Shown: positions 26,511 to 35,158, counted from the stretch's first letter. The stretch: 64,000 bases of DNA from Rubrolithibacter danxiaensis (GCF_047272945.1 NZ_JBKOPS010000006.1:62001-126000); one strand, 5' to 3'. The notes: generated by a model from the sequence alone, not told the origin. A program made the numbers and translations.

Positions 26511-28655
26511 ATGAAAAATTATAGCCTGGTTTTTCTCTTCCTGATTTTTTCCTCAGCGCTTTTTGCTCAGAAAATTGACTCGGTTGCGCCTGGAATATGG
26601 AAAATAAGCTATGGTATTCCCCAACAACATTTGCCTGATGAATTTAAAGAACCTTTAAAGCTTCAGGAGTTAAAGAACGTTTCTGCTGTAGATAAACCTC
26701 CTTTCGACTTAAAAGATGTGCAGTTTAGATTGCTTAACGGAGGCGTTCTGGCAGAAATGAAGGTGGAGGAGGCAGAACGTTTTTATGGTTTCGGAATGCA
26801 AACAAACAGCTTTGAGCAGCGTGGAATGCGGCGGGAAATCAGAACCAACAGCTGGACAGCAGGAAATGTAGGCTTTGGCCACGCGTCCATGCCATTTTAT
26901 ATTTCATCTAAAGGTTACGGCGTACTTGTTAATTCTTCACGTTATGTTACTTTTTACATGGCTTCCAAAGGTAAACTGGATGATAGTGTGAAAAAACAGA
27001 TTGCCGATCAGAAGGAGAAAAAAATTGCCTTAAGCACGGTTGATTTGTATGGAAAATCAGTTACTCCTTCAAACGAAGTAAGCATTCATATTAATGGTAC
27101 TCAGGGTATTGAACTTTATATATTTGCCGGTCCGCAAATGAAAGAAGTGCTTCAGCGCTATAATCTCTTCTCAGGCGGCGGCTCATTACCGCCAATGTGG
27201 GGCCTGGGATTTAAGTACCGGGCAAAGGCGACTTTTACAGATCAACAGGTTTTAGAAACAGCCGACTATTTCAGGAAAAATAAAATTCCTTGTGATGTAA
27301 TTGGACTGGAGCCCGGCTGGCAAACAGCCGCCTATTCCTGCTCTTTTATTTGGAATAAAAAGAATTATCCCGATCCCTATTCTCTTACGCATAAAATAAA
27401 TGACCAGGGTTTTAAATTGAATTTGTGGGAACATGCCTATACGCATCCAAGTTCACCAATATTCAATAAAATAGTTCCTTATTCTGCAGATTATACGGTT
27501 TGGGGGGGAGCAGTGCCAGATTTTATAACCCCTCAAGGCCGTGAAATATTTACTACTTATCATGAAAATGAATTTTTAAAGAAAGGAATTGCAGCATTTA
27601 AACTCGATGAATGTGACGCAGCCAATTTTGAACTCGCCCATCGTGAATGGAGCTTTCCTGATATTGCAGAATTTCCTTCAGGTTTAGACGGGGAACAAAT
27701 GCGCCAGCTATTCGGATTGCTTTACCAGAAATCCATGCTGGAGATGTATAAAAAGAATAACATTCGAACCATGTTTGATGTTCGGGCTTCTTATTTATTT
27801 GCTTCTCCCTACAATTCGGCTTTGTATTCAGACATGTATAGCCACGGGGATTTTGTACGAATGATTGTTAATTCTGGTTTTGCAGGAGTAAACTGGTCGC
27901 CTGAATTAAGGGAAACATCTTCGGAAGCCGATCTTATTCGTCGCTTGCAAACCACGGTTATGTCTTCTCAGATGGTTGCCAATTGCTGGTATCTTGATCT
28001 GCCGCCGTGGCTGCAATACGATGCTGATAAAAATACCCGGCACGAACTGCTTCCAAATCATAAAGAACTGGAGGTGAAAGCCAAAAAACTGATTGAATTG
28101 CGAATGCGTTTAATTCCCTATCTGTACAGCGCTTTTGCGAAGTATCATTTTCAGGGAGTTCCGCCTTTCCGTGCTCTAGTAGTAGATTTTCCGAAAGATA
28201 AGGAAGTCTGGAAAATTGATGATCAATACCTGATGGGTGATAATATTATGTGTGCTCCTTTTATTGACGGTTCGTCTACCCGAAAGATTTATTTCCCCGA
28301 AGGTATCTGGTATGATTTTAATACTAACAAAAAATACGAAGGAGGGAAAAGCTATACAATTACGATGTCTTTAGATGAAATACCCATGTTCATAAAAGAT
28401 AGCACTATATTGCCTTTAGCCGAGCCTGTTCAGTTTATTTCCCCTTCAACCACGTTTAAAATACATTGTAAAGTATATGGAGATCCGCATCAGCCGGTTC
28501 ATCTGTTTTCTGATAACAGTACAAATCTCGATTTTGAAAAAGGGCTGTACAGTCAGGCCGAACTTTTATGGAAACGGAAGAAAGGGAAAGTTACTTATGC
28601 AGGAAAATATCCCGAAAAACGGTATAAAGTGGTTTCCTGGGAAGTAGTAAAATAA
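26511..28655 (+). CDS. Glycoside hydrolase family 31 (alpha-glucosidase type)
   Basis: 714 residues with a signal peptide (LIFSSALFAQ). An N-terminal galactose-mutarotase-like beta domain with the YGFGMQT motif is followed by the TIM barrel (GLGFKYRAKATFTDQQVLE; IGLEPGWQ), the nucleophile loop FKLDECD (Asp366 in the nucleophile position of the KxD motif) and a downstream YSDMYSHGDF segment for the acid/base Asp. A beta-sandwich follows. Periplasmic or surface hydrolysis of alpha-linked glucosides or xylosides; the exact substrate is not predictable. It is convergent with the GMC dehydrogenase gene. Confidence 0.9.
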   Translation: MKNYSLVFLFLIFSSALFAQKIDSVAPGIWKISYGIPQQHLPDEFKEPLKLQELKNVSAVDKPPFDLKDVQFRLLNGGVLAEMKVEEAERFYGFGMQTNSFEQRGMRREIRTNSWTAGNVGFGHASMPFYISSKGYGVLVNSSRYVTFYMASKGKLDDSVKKQIADQKEKKIALSTVDLYGKSVTPSNEVSIHINGTQGIELYIFAGPQMKEVLQRYNLFSGGGSLPPMWGLGFKYRAKATFTDQQVLETADYFRKNKIPCDVIGLEPGWQTAAYSCSFIWNKKNYPDPYSLTHKINDQGFKLNLWEHAYTHPSSPIFNKIVPYSADYTVWGGAVPDFITPQGREIFTTYHENEFLKKGIAAFKLDECDAANFELAHREWSFPDIAEFPSGLDGEQMRQLFGLLYQKSMLEMYKKNNIRTMFDVRASYLFASPYNSALYSDMYSHGDFVRMIVNSGFAGVNWSPELRETSSEADLIRRLQTTVMSSQMVANCWYLDLPPWLQYDADKNTRHELLPNHKELEVKAKKLIELRMRLIPYLYSAFAKYHFQGVPPFRALVVDFPKDKEVWKIDDQYLMGDNIMCAPFIDGSSTRKIYFPEGIWYDFNTNKKYEGGKSYTITMSLDEIPMFIKDSTILPLAEPVQFISPSTTFKIHCKVYGDPHQPVHLFSDNSTNLDFEKGLYSQAELLWKRKKGKVTYAGKYPEKRYKVVSWEVVK

Positions 28656-28692
28656 AGGGGTTTTTATTAAGACAATTTTCAGACTGAGACTC

Positions 28693-30240
28693 TTACGCTT
28701 GTTTTGTATCCATTAATTTCATTATATGGTCTGAAAGGCGCAGGGTTAATGCAATTAATGTTAAGGTAGGATTTGCAGTGCCTCCTGTAGTATAACAGGA
28801 TGAACCGGCAATATGTAAATTGCTTATCCCATGCACCTTACAGTTTGCATCCACCACCCCTTCTTTAGGGTCGTGGTGCATACGCGTGGTGCCCATGTGG
28901 TGCCAGCCTCCTCCTAAAATAGAAGGCCAGTTGCTGTCGTTCTCATCCTGCAGCCAGTCCATCACACGTACCCGGCCAATTCCCGATAACCCGCATTGCT
29001 GCCCGATCAGTTCGTAAAGTTTTCGTATACTTCTTTTTTCTAACGACGTCAGGTTCCAGTTTAATAGTACTCGTGGCATTCCCAGTGCATCGGTTTCTTT
29101 ATCAAGTGTTACTCTTGAAAGCGGGTTAGGCGACTGCTCCATCCGTGTAAACAAGGTAAACTGCTTATATGTGCCCGGTGGCCGTTCCGGCATTTTACCT
29201 TCTTTATAGTTTTTTTCTCTTTCTTTCCATTGTTCAACCGAAACCTGCGCACTATCGGAAAAAGTATCTATAAACGCAGGTTGTTCTTTTCCCATGTATG
29301 GCATGAGGGAAGCTGTTCCGTTAAGGATTTGCAGTTCTTCCTGCTTCTTTTCTGTCACTGCCAGTTCTGCACGAGCTTTTGTGGTGAAAAACTCCCACAT
29401 ATACAATTTAAGAGATTGCGGTGCCGTTAAAAACAAATCTCCTGAGTAAACTTCCAGGTGTTCCATAAAATGCCTGCCGACATTGTCGTAGTCATTACCT
29501 AATCCTTTTGGAGCCTGCTTATTGGATGCAAGCAGTAATCTTGCATTTTGAATAGAACAACAAGCTAGTACAAAATGCTTCGCCTTTACCCTGTGCTCTT
29601 TCCCCGCTAGGTTTTTTATATGCACTTCCTCTACTTCTGAGACGGAATCAGTTGTTTTAATGTTGTTTACATTGGCATAAGTATATAAGTGAATGTTCTT
29701 TGCTTTTACTATAGCCTCCCGGTATTTAGTTCCGAAGCGGGTTGGAGGGCTAAATTGCCAGATCTTATTCCAGATAACATCTTTATCAAACGGAAGCGGG
29801 ATCAGTCCCTCGTTTTTCTGCTGCCAGTATTCCAGATCGTATTCATACGGGCCAAGTTCAACCAGTTTATGTGCACGTGGATAAAAAGGGTCCAGATCTT
29901 CTCTTTTAATCGGCCAGCCGCTTTTGGGTACCCAGGCTCTCTTTTTAAAGTCGATTGGATCATAGGTAGAGCAGAAACCCGCCCAGTGTCCTGTTGTTCC
30001 GCCAAAATAATGCAAACGTGCCGACTGTAGGGGGTAATACCGCTGGCCTTCTGTTTTTCCACGGTATAAATCCTGTATTTCGGTTTCAACTTCAAAACCA
30101 CCACCTTCCAGTAAAATAACTTTATAGGGTGTATTAATCCATTGAAGAGCCATACTTATTCCCGCTGCACCTGCACCAACAATGCAAATATCACCTTCAA
30201 TTACAGAATTGTTTTCTAAAGTTCTGGCGTCAATATGCAT
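28693..30240 (-). CDS. GMC-family oxidoreductase, glucoside-3-dehydrogenase type
   Basis: 515 residues from the ATG at 30240 (MHIDARTLENN), 4 bases after the stop of the upstream small subunit; a longer start at 30273 would overlap that gene. N-terminal FAD Rossmann motif VGAGAAGIS; C-terminal GMC signature with the catalytic His in GGWHHMGTTRM and catalytic Asn in TGGTANPT. Size and motifs match the FAD subunit (LacA type) of periplasmic glucoside 3-dehydrogenases. It has no signal peptide itself and would be exported with its Tat-carrying partner encoded just upstream. It oxidises the C3 hydroxyl of sugars or glucosides (inference from family). Confidence 0.84.
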   Translation of the reverse strand: MHIDARTLENNSVIEGDICIVGAGAAGISMALQWINTPYKVILLEGGGFEVETEIQDLYRGKTEGQRYYPLQSARLHYFGGTTGHWAGFCSTYDPIDFKKRAWVPKSGWPIKREDLDPFYPRAHKLVELGPYEYDLEYWQQKNEGLIPLPFDKDVIWNKIWQFSPPTRFGTKYREAIVKAKNIHLYTYANVNNIKTTDSVSEVEEVHIKNLAGKEHRVKAKHFVLACCSIQNARLLLASNKQAPKGLGNDYDNVGRHFMEHLEVYSGDLFLTAPQSLKLYMWEFFTTKARAELAVTEKKQEELQILNGTASLMPYMGKEQPAFIDTFSDSAQVSVEQWKEREKNYKEGKMPERPPGTYKQFTLFTRMEQSPNPLSRVTLDKETDALGMPRVLLNWNLTSLEKRSIRKLYELIGQQCGLSGIGRVRVMDWLQDENDSNWPSILGGGWHHMGTTRMHHDPKEGVVDANCKVHGISNLHIAGSSCYTTGGTANPTLTLIALTLRLSDHIMKLMDTKQA

Positions 30241-30244
30241 AGGA

Positions 30245-30646
30245 TTACGAGTGAATAAGTGAATAAAGGGCACATTGGCGTCCTTCGGTTACAGAAAGTA
30301 TCCAGCCTTTAAGTGTTAGTATTTTTTTCAACCGGAAATCCTGTTGTATTTTTTTATCCAGTAGGGTTTGAATAGCAGAAAGAGATGCTGTTTCAGAAAC
30401 GGCGTTTCCTTTCTCATCAGTTAACAGTAAACTTTCCAGAGTGGCGGATTTTGCTTCTTCCGGAAATCTTCTCAGATAATCTTTACCAATAGTTATTACA
30501 GTTTTTTCATCGCACAACTGCGATAACAATTGCGGCTTAACCAAAACTCCTTCTACGTCGGAAGTTTTTGTTTTACAACGTACAAATGGAAGCGTAATAC
30601 CTGCAGCGCCTGCAAATGAAATATAAAGGAAATTTCTCCTGTTCAT
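30245..30646 (-). CDS. Gluconate 2-dehydrogenase subunit 3 family protein (Tat-exported small subunit)
   Basis: 133 residues with a Tat signal (NRRNFLYISFAGAAGITLPF) and the short helical body of the gluconate 2-dehydrogenase subunit 3 family. In known glucoside and gluconate dehydrogenases this subunit carries the FAD subunit out through Tat as a hitchhiker. It is 4 bases upstream of the GMC gene on the same strand and clearly cotranscribed. A cytochrome c partner (LacC type) is not found within this window. Confidence 0.83.
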   Translation of the reverse strand: MNRRNFLYISFAGAAGITLPFVRCKTKTSDVEGVLVKPQLLSQLCDEKTVITIGKDYLRRFPEEAKSATLESLLLTDEKGNAVSETASLSAIQTLLDKKIQQDFRLKKILTLKGWILSVTEGRQCALYSLIHS

Positions 30647-30678
30647 AACTGGTTTAGGATGTCGGGAAGATCCTTTAT

Positions 30679-30686
30679 CAAATGTA
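30679..30686 (-). promoter_or_regulatory. Candidate -7 box for the GMC dehydrogenase operon
   Basis: On the minus strand TACATTTG (complement of 30679-30686) fits the Bacteroidota TAnnTTTG -7 box and lies 33 bases before the start codon of the small subunit. A T-rich stretch stands where the -33 element would be, without a clear TTTG. Confidence 0.42.
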
Positions 30687-30724
30687 ATCAGTTGGGGTAA
30701 AAAAAGAAGTAAAATTACTTTTAC

Positions 30725-30754
30725 AAAAAAAGGAGTGTTTCATCAACAACTCCT
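30725..30754 (-). terminator. Intrinsic terminator after the tRNA gene
   Basis: On the minus strand AGGAGT (30754-30749) pairs with ACTCCT (30736-30731) across a 12-nt loop, followed by seven Ts (complement of 30730-30724 region). It lies about 60 bases after the 3' end of the tRNA and before the dehydrogenase promoter. Confidence 0.6.
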
Positions 30755-30815
30755 GATTTATCCGCAAGCTTTTAATAAACGGATATCTTTTAAGTTTAGT
30801 ATAGTAAACTCATTG

Positions 30816-30885
30816 AGGTCAGAGATGGATTCGAACCACCATAAGAAGTCTTGCGGACTTCCGCCTTCCGATCGGCCATCTGACC
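30816..30885 (-). tRNA. tRNA-Cys (GCA), atypical
   Basis: The minus strand folds into a full cloverleaf of 70 nt: acceptor GGTCAGA/TCTGACC, D-stem GCC/GGC with an 8-nt loop, anticodon stem GAAGT/ACTTC, T-arm GGTGG-TTCGAAT-CCATC (one G-U pair), and T at the discriminator position. The 7-nt anticodon loop CCGCAAG gives anticodon GCA, i.e. cysteine, and U73 is the known identity base of tRNA-Cys. CCA is not encoded. Oddities: C instead of the near-universal U at position 33, and C32/G38 able to pair, which would shrink the loop. Confidence 0.78.
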
Positions 30886-31142
30886 ATATTATTAATTAAT
30901 AACTTTTACTTGAACAATAAAAAGTTTTTATAGTTTTTGACTTTTTGAATTTAGTCGTTATCAATTTGAATTAAAAGGAATTAATTTGAAGAGGACATCA
31001 TTTTGTACATGGCAGTGACAAAGATGTTACAAAGTATGTTAAGTAAGATAATTAAACAGATTAGAATCTTAATGAACCTGTTTATTATACAAATTACACT
31101 GAGGCTGCAAGGGGGAATTTCAAACTTCGTACTTTTACCGCA

Positions 31143-32513
31143 ATGTCAGCAAACTTCAATCAACCGGATACCATAGTTGCCTTAGCCACCCCTTCGGGGG
31201 CAGGGGCCATTGCCGTTATCCGCCTCTCGGGTCACGATGCAATTACCATTGTAAATAAGGTGTTCAGAGGCAAAGATCTCAGTAAACAGCAATCGCATAC
31301 TATTCATTTTGGCACCATCCGGGATGAAGAACATATTTTAGATGAAGTACTCGTGTCAATCTTTGTTTCTCCACATTCTTATACAAAAGAGAATGTAGTT
31401 GAAATTTCTACCCACGGATCAAAATACATTATCGAAAGTATTATTAAACTGATGATCCATAATGGCGCAAGAGCGGCAAAACCCGGAGAGTTTACTTTAA
31501 GAGCTTTTTTAAATGGCGGCCTGGACCTTTCGCAGGCGGAGGCGGTTGCAGATCTGATTGCTTCCAATTCTCAGGCATCTCATCAGGTTGCATTGCAGCA
31601 AATGCGGGGTGGATTCTCTAATGAGCTCAAAAATTTAAGAGAACAACTGATCCATTTTGCTTCGATGATAGAATTGGAACTCGATTTTGCGGAAGAAGAT
31701 GTGGAATTTGCCAACCGGGATGATCTTAAAGGGTTAATTATTCGAATTAATAACATCTTGAATCGACTTATCCACTCTTTCGAGCAGGGAAATGTGCTGA
31801 AAAACGGTGTTCCCATTGTTATTGCAGGTAAGCCAAATGTTGGAAAATCAACTTTGCTGAATGCTTTTTTAAACGAAGAGCGTGCCATTGTTTCTGATAT
31901 TGCCGGAACTACACGCGATACAATTGAAGATGAAATAAATATAGCGGGAATAACTTTTCGATTTATTGATACTGCCGGAATTCGTCACACAGAAGACATT
32001 ATAGAAGCGAAAGGTGTGGAACGTACGTTGGAAAAGATGAAACAGGCCCGGCTTATAATTTATCTCGTTGATCCCGGACAAACTTTCGCAGAAATAGAAG
32101 AACAAATTAAAGATACCTCCCTGCTAAATATTCCGCTGGTACTGGTAGTGAATAAAAGCGACCTGATTAGTCCCCAGAAACAGCAGGAGTTTGCTCATTT
32201 CAGTCCGAATTATATTTCAGCCAGGAATAATGAGGGAATTAATGAACTGCAAGAGGAGATTTTAAGAAAAGTAAACCTCCATAACATCAACACAGATGAT
32301 ATTATGGTAACCAATATACGTCATGTTGAGGCATTACGTCATACGCAGGAAGCACTCGAACGTGTACTTTATGGTATTGATAACCCCGTTACTTCTGATT
32401 TCCTTTCTATGGACATTAAACAGGCATTGTATTATCTGGGAGAAATTACCGGAACAGTGACGACAGATGATTTGCTGGATAATATTTTTAGTAAGTTCTG
32501 TATCGGCAAATAA
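31143..32513 (+). CDS. mnmE: tRNA modification GTPase MnmE
   Basis: 456 residues, full length. N-terminal folate-binding domain (DTIVALATPSGAGAIAVIRLSG), helical domain, inserted Ras-like G domain with G1 GKPNVGKST (about 226-234), G3 DTAGIR and G4 NKSD, and the C-terminal FCIGK that carries the catalytic cysteine. With MnmG it makes the (carboxymethyl)aminomethyl modification at U34 of tRNAs. The last 18 bases are also the attachment site of the island that follows: the gene was rebuilt intact, with its final five codons identical in meaning to the displaced copy at 42151-42168. Confidence 0.98.
   Translation: MSANFNQPDTIVALATPSGAGAIAVIRLSGHDAITIVNKVFRGKDLSKQQSHTIHFGTIRDEEHILDEVLVSIFVSPHSYTKENVVEISTHGSKYIIESIIKLMIHNGARAAKPGEFTLRAFLNGGLDLSQAEAVADLIASNSQASHQVALQQMRGGFSNELKNLREQLIHFASMIELELDFAEEDVEFANRDDLKGLIIRINNILNRLIHSFEQGNVLKNGVPIVIAGKPNVGKSTLLNAFLNEERAIVSDIAGTTRDTIEDEINIAGITFRFIDTAGIRHTEDIIEAKGVERTLEKMKQARLIIYLVDPGQTFAEIEEQIKDTSLLNIPLVLVVNKSDLISPQKQQEFAHFSPNYISARNNEGINELQEEILRKVNLHNINTDDIMVTNIRHVEALRHTQEALERVLYGIDNPVTSDFLSMDIKQALYYLGEITGTVTTDDLLDNIFSKFCIGK
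32496..32513 (+). repeat. Left attachment site (attL) of the island, mnmE 3' end
   Basis: TTCTGTATCGGCAAATAA, the last 18 bases of mnmE. The copy at 42151-42168 matches at 15 of 18 positions with an unbroken TGTATCGG core. Read as codons both encode F-C-I-G-K-stop. Confidence 0.8.
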
Positions 32514-32554
32514 ACGGACAATAATTCGCAAAATAAGCTCGTAGTAAAAATAGG

Positions 32555-32590
32555 AAATCCGCTGTATTTGAATGATATAGCGGATTTTTT
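32555..32590 (+). terminator. Intrinsic terminator after mnmE
   Basis: AAATCCGCT (32555-32563) pairs with AGCGGATTT (32579-32587) across a 15-nt loop and runs into a T tract. Lying just inside the island, it would end mnmE transcription and insulate the element. Confidence 0.72.
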
Positions 32591-32756
32591 ATTATTTTTG
32601 TTTTCGAAGTTTTTTGATGGTTTGAGTGTTTTCGTTGCCTATTTGTACCTCAATCCTCGAAATTATCATTTGTCTTATGTTAGGAGAAATTACTTGTCTT
32701 ATTTAAACTTATTTAAACTAGCTGCTCCTTATTTATATTTATTTAGAACAAGAAGT

Positions 32757-33317
32757 ATGAGTTCAAATATTCGAATTAGCAGAATATGTCAGCATTGTGG
32801 CAAGGGGTTTACCGCAAAGACTACAGTTACAAAATACTGTTCTGATCCCTGCGCAAAAAGGGCCTATAAGCAAAAAATCAAGGAATCAAAGATTGAACGT
32901 AGTAAGGAAGAGACCAAAGAAATTATAGTTAATTCATTTGGGAATGTGAAGGATAAAGAATATCTGTCCGCGAAAGAGGTAGCATTTCTTTTGGGCTGTT
33001 CAAAACAGGCAGTTTATGGGATGATTAATTCCGGAAGATTGATTGCAGGTAAAATAAGTGAAAGAAGAACAGTGATAAAGCGGTCAGAAGTTGAAAAGCT
33101 TTACGAATCTTCTATACCTGAAAAGATTTTTAAGGTAGAACCCAAAAAGAATGTATATAAAATAGAAGATTGTTATACCATCGCTGAAGCTGAGGCGAAA
33201 TCTCAAATGTCTTCAAAAGCCTTGTATGACTATATTAAAAGAAATGATATTCCTAAGATTCAAAAAGGAAAATTTGTTTATGTGCCTAAAGCATTAATTG
33301 ATCCATTGTCGAAATAA
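32757..33317 (+). CDS. Zinc-finger/double-HTH DNA-binding protein (excisionase-like)
   Basis: 186 residues from the ATG at 32757 (MSSNIRISRICQHCG); an in-frame extension to 32568 starts within the terminator and has biased composition, so it is rejected. An N-terminal Cys4-type knuckle (CQHCGKGF...YCSDPC) is followed by two HTH_17/MerR-like DNA-binding modules, YLSAKEVAFLLGCSKQAVY (about 66-85) and YTIAEAEAKSQMSSKALYDY (about 139-158). Such proteins regulate or assist excision in Bacteroidota mobile elements. It precedes the recombinase by 11 bases, so the two form the integration module. Confidence 0.72.
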   Translation: MSSNIRISRICQHCGKGFTAKTTVTKYCSDPCAKRAYKQKIKESKIERSKEETKEIIVNSFGNVKDKEYLSAKEVAFLLGCSKQAVYGMINSGRLIAGKISERRTVIKRSEVEKLYESSIPEKIFKVEPKKNVYKIEDCYTIAEAEAKSQMSSKALYDYIKRNDIPKIQKGKFVYVPKALIDPLSK

Positions 33318-33328
33318 TATTTTAACCT

Positions 33329-34198
33329 ATGAAAGTGACATTGCGAAAGAAGCCAATAACAGAGGGGAGACACAGTTTATATCTGGATTATTATCCTCCT
33401 TTTCTTCATCCGCATACCGGCAAACTTACCCGGCGGGAATTTCTTCGTATTTACTTGTTCGATAAACCTAAAACTGAATTGGAGAGATTCCACAACAAGG
33501 AAACACTGGCTCTTGCAGAAAATATACGTGCAACACGTCAACTGGAGATTCAAAATAAACATTTCGGTTTTATTCCGAATAGCAGCAGGAATGAAAGTTT
33601 TGTAGCCTTTTTTGGAAAAATCGTGGCGAAGAAAAGAGGGACTAATACCGATAACTGGAAAATGGCACTAAGATATTTTGAGAATTTTGCCGGCCCGGAT
33701 TTTAGGTTTATTGACCTTTCGGAATCCTTTTGTAACGACTACAGAGACTATTTGCTCTCTGCTCCGGCGCTTGGAAAGAGGGGCAGGAGGATATCTAACA
33801 ACACGGCCATTAGTTACTTCGGAAAGTTTCGCTTCGTTCTAAAAGCCGCATATAAGTCTAAATTGATTCCGGTAAACCTGTATGAATTGGTTGAAACTGT
33901 AAAAGAGAAGGAAACGCATCGCGAATTCCTGACAATTTCCGAATTTCAAAAACTGGCTGAAGCGTATTGTTCAAATGATTTGGTTAAAAGGGCGGCAATA
34001 TTTTCGGGTTTAACAGGCCTTCGTTTTTCTGATATATCTACCTTGGTTTGGTCTGAGGTTCGAGGCGTTGCTGACAATTATTATCTGCAGTTCAGGCAGG
34101 TAAAAACATCTGGAGCCAAACGCTTCCTATTTCTGATCAGGCTCATTCTTTGCTTGGCGAAAGACGACCGGCAGAGCAGAAAGTCTTTAAAGGTTTAA
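33329..34198 (+). pseudogene. Tyrosine recombinase (integrase), N-terminal part, frameshifted
   Basis: 289 residues in this frame. SAM-like core-binding domain (about residues 90-185, FVAFFGKIVAKKRGTNTDNW) and the start of the catalytic domain with the first active-site Arg in SGLTGLRFSDIS. After GAKRF at about 34126 the sense continues in another frame; the last 20 or so residues here are out-of-frame reading. Together with 34126-34443 the enzyme is complete, so one base has been lost (or the read has an error). Its place beside attL marks it as the island's own integrase. Confidence 0.82.
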
Positions 34199-34443
34199 CC
34201 TATTCACAGGTAAAGCCTGCACTCGTTAAATGGCTTGCAGATGCAGGGATTACTAAAAATATTACTTTCCATAGCTTTCGGCATACCTACGCTACTTTAC
34301 AATTATCATCGGGCACTGACATCTACACGGTGTCAAAAATGCTGGGGCATCGTAACGTGAAAACCACACAGATCTATACTAAAGTAATTGATGATAAAAA
34401 GAAAGAAGCAGCAAATAGAATAAAGTTGAATTTAAAGGTTTGA
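34150..34443 (+). pseudogene. Tyrosine recombinase (integrase), C-terminal part
   Basis: 97 residues, with in-frame sense traceable back to 34126 (PISDQAHSLLGERRP). It holds the rest of the catalytic set: HSFRHTYAT (His-x-x-Arg), MLGHRNVKTTQ and the nucleophile Tyr in QIYTKVID. All catalytic residues survive across the two frames; only the frameshift separates them, so decay is recent or the break is artefactual. Confidence 0.82.
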
Positions 34444-34540
34444 AAAAATTTAATTCATTTAAATGTTTCTGCCGTAAAATTAGCCTGATCAAAAACAAGG
34501 TCAATCATTATCTAGGTATTTTTAATAAATAAATTTCTGC

Positions 34541-34607
34541 TATTCTTCTCATTATCCGAAACTCCTTAGGTGTTCACACCTTGGCGGAAGAAAACATATG
34601 AGAATAG
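34541..34607. repeat. Imperfect inverted repeat with central hairpin
   Basis: Arms CTATTCTTCTCAT (34540-34552) and ATGAGAATAG (34598-34607) are near-complementary, and at the centre AGGTGT (34568-34573) pairs perfectly with ACACCT (34576-34581). It lies in the gap between the integrase and the conjugation-type fragment. Could be a recombination or transfer site; not recognised. Confidence 0.35.
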
Positions 34608-34708
34608 ATAAATATAGGCCTGATCACCTTTTGCAGCGAAGGCATCCGCAGTAAATCGGGCCGGTTCTGCCCACCTTGTCCGTGTTGACCATTGCGAGTA
34701 TTTCGGCG

Positions 34709-34978
34709 ATGAGTCTTTGGGAAAGGAATTCGGAACTTTTAGCTAATTCCTGGAAATACAGGATAATGCGGCAGCTCTACCCGAATGAAGCTCTACGGGT
34801 TGATCGTCTATATAATGAGGATGTTCAGGGGATCAGAGATTCCGTTATGCGTATGGAGCAACATCAGCAGCAGGTGCATGATGCAGAAATCATAGCTATG
34901 AGGGAAGAAGAGCAGGCCAAAGAAGCAAGGAAGAAGGCAGACCGATTAAAAGAAAAGAAAGAGAGGTCATCTCATTAA
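34709..34978 (+). CDS. Unrecognised small protein, probably remnant of a conjugation gene
   Basis: 89 residues from ATG 34709 (MSLWERNSELLANSW); a TTG at 34676 would add 11 hydrophobic residues, and the frame closes at 34652. The C-terminal half is a highly charged coiled coil (REEEQAKEARKKADRLKEKKER). Its composition and its place between an integrase and radC suggest a fragment of a transfer or mobilisation gene whose 5' part is gone. I cannot name the family. Confidence 0.45.
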   Translation: MSLWERNSELLANSWKYRIMRQLYPNEALRVDRLYNEDVQGIRDSVMRMEQHQQQVHDAEIIAMREEEQAKEARKKADRLKEKKERSSH

Positions 34979-34993
34979 TACGCCACAAAGTTA

Positions 34994-35110
34994 GTCCCTG
35001 TCCTTCACATGGGTGTGCTTCGCCAAGGTAGTATTAAAAAAAGGGGTATCCCAAGGGGAGCCCTCCGCATTTTTTTAATCTCCACCTTGCCCTTAGTGAA
35101 GGACAGCGAC
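34994..35110. repeat. 117-bp nested imperfect palindrome
   Basis: Outer arms GTCCCTGTCCTTCAC (34994-35008) and GTGAAGGACAGCGAC (35096-35110) pair over 15 bp with one mismatch. Inner arms, CAAGGTAG-TATTAAAAAAA (35024-35042) and TTTTTTTAATCTCCACCTTG (35070-35089), pair again. The apex is GC-rich with short complementary runs (GGGGTATCCC; GGGGAGCCCTCC). It can form a long cruciform or RNA hairpin, and lies 48 bases before radC. No coding potential is seen in it. Confidence 0.62.
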
Positions 35111-35158
35111 TTGAAAGCGCCATAATTAATTCATTTAATCACTATTAAATCTTAAGTT

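Noticed and set aside
30816..30885. tRNA-Cys as the integration site of the island
   Set aside because: No repeat of the tRNA end is seen downstream, and the duplicated mnmE end explains both borders.
32568..32756. Extended N-terminus of the HTH protein
   Set aside because: It starts in a terminator, is rich in Leu/Tyr/Phe from AT-rich repeats, and the zinc-knuckle protein begins naturally at 32757.
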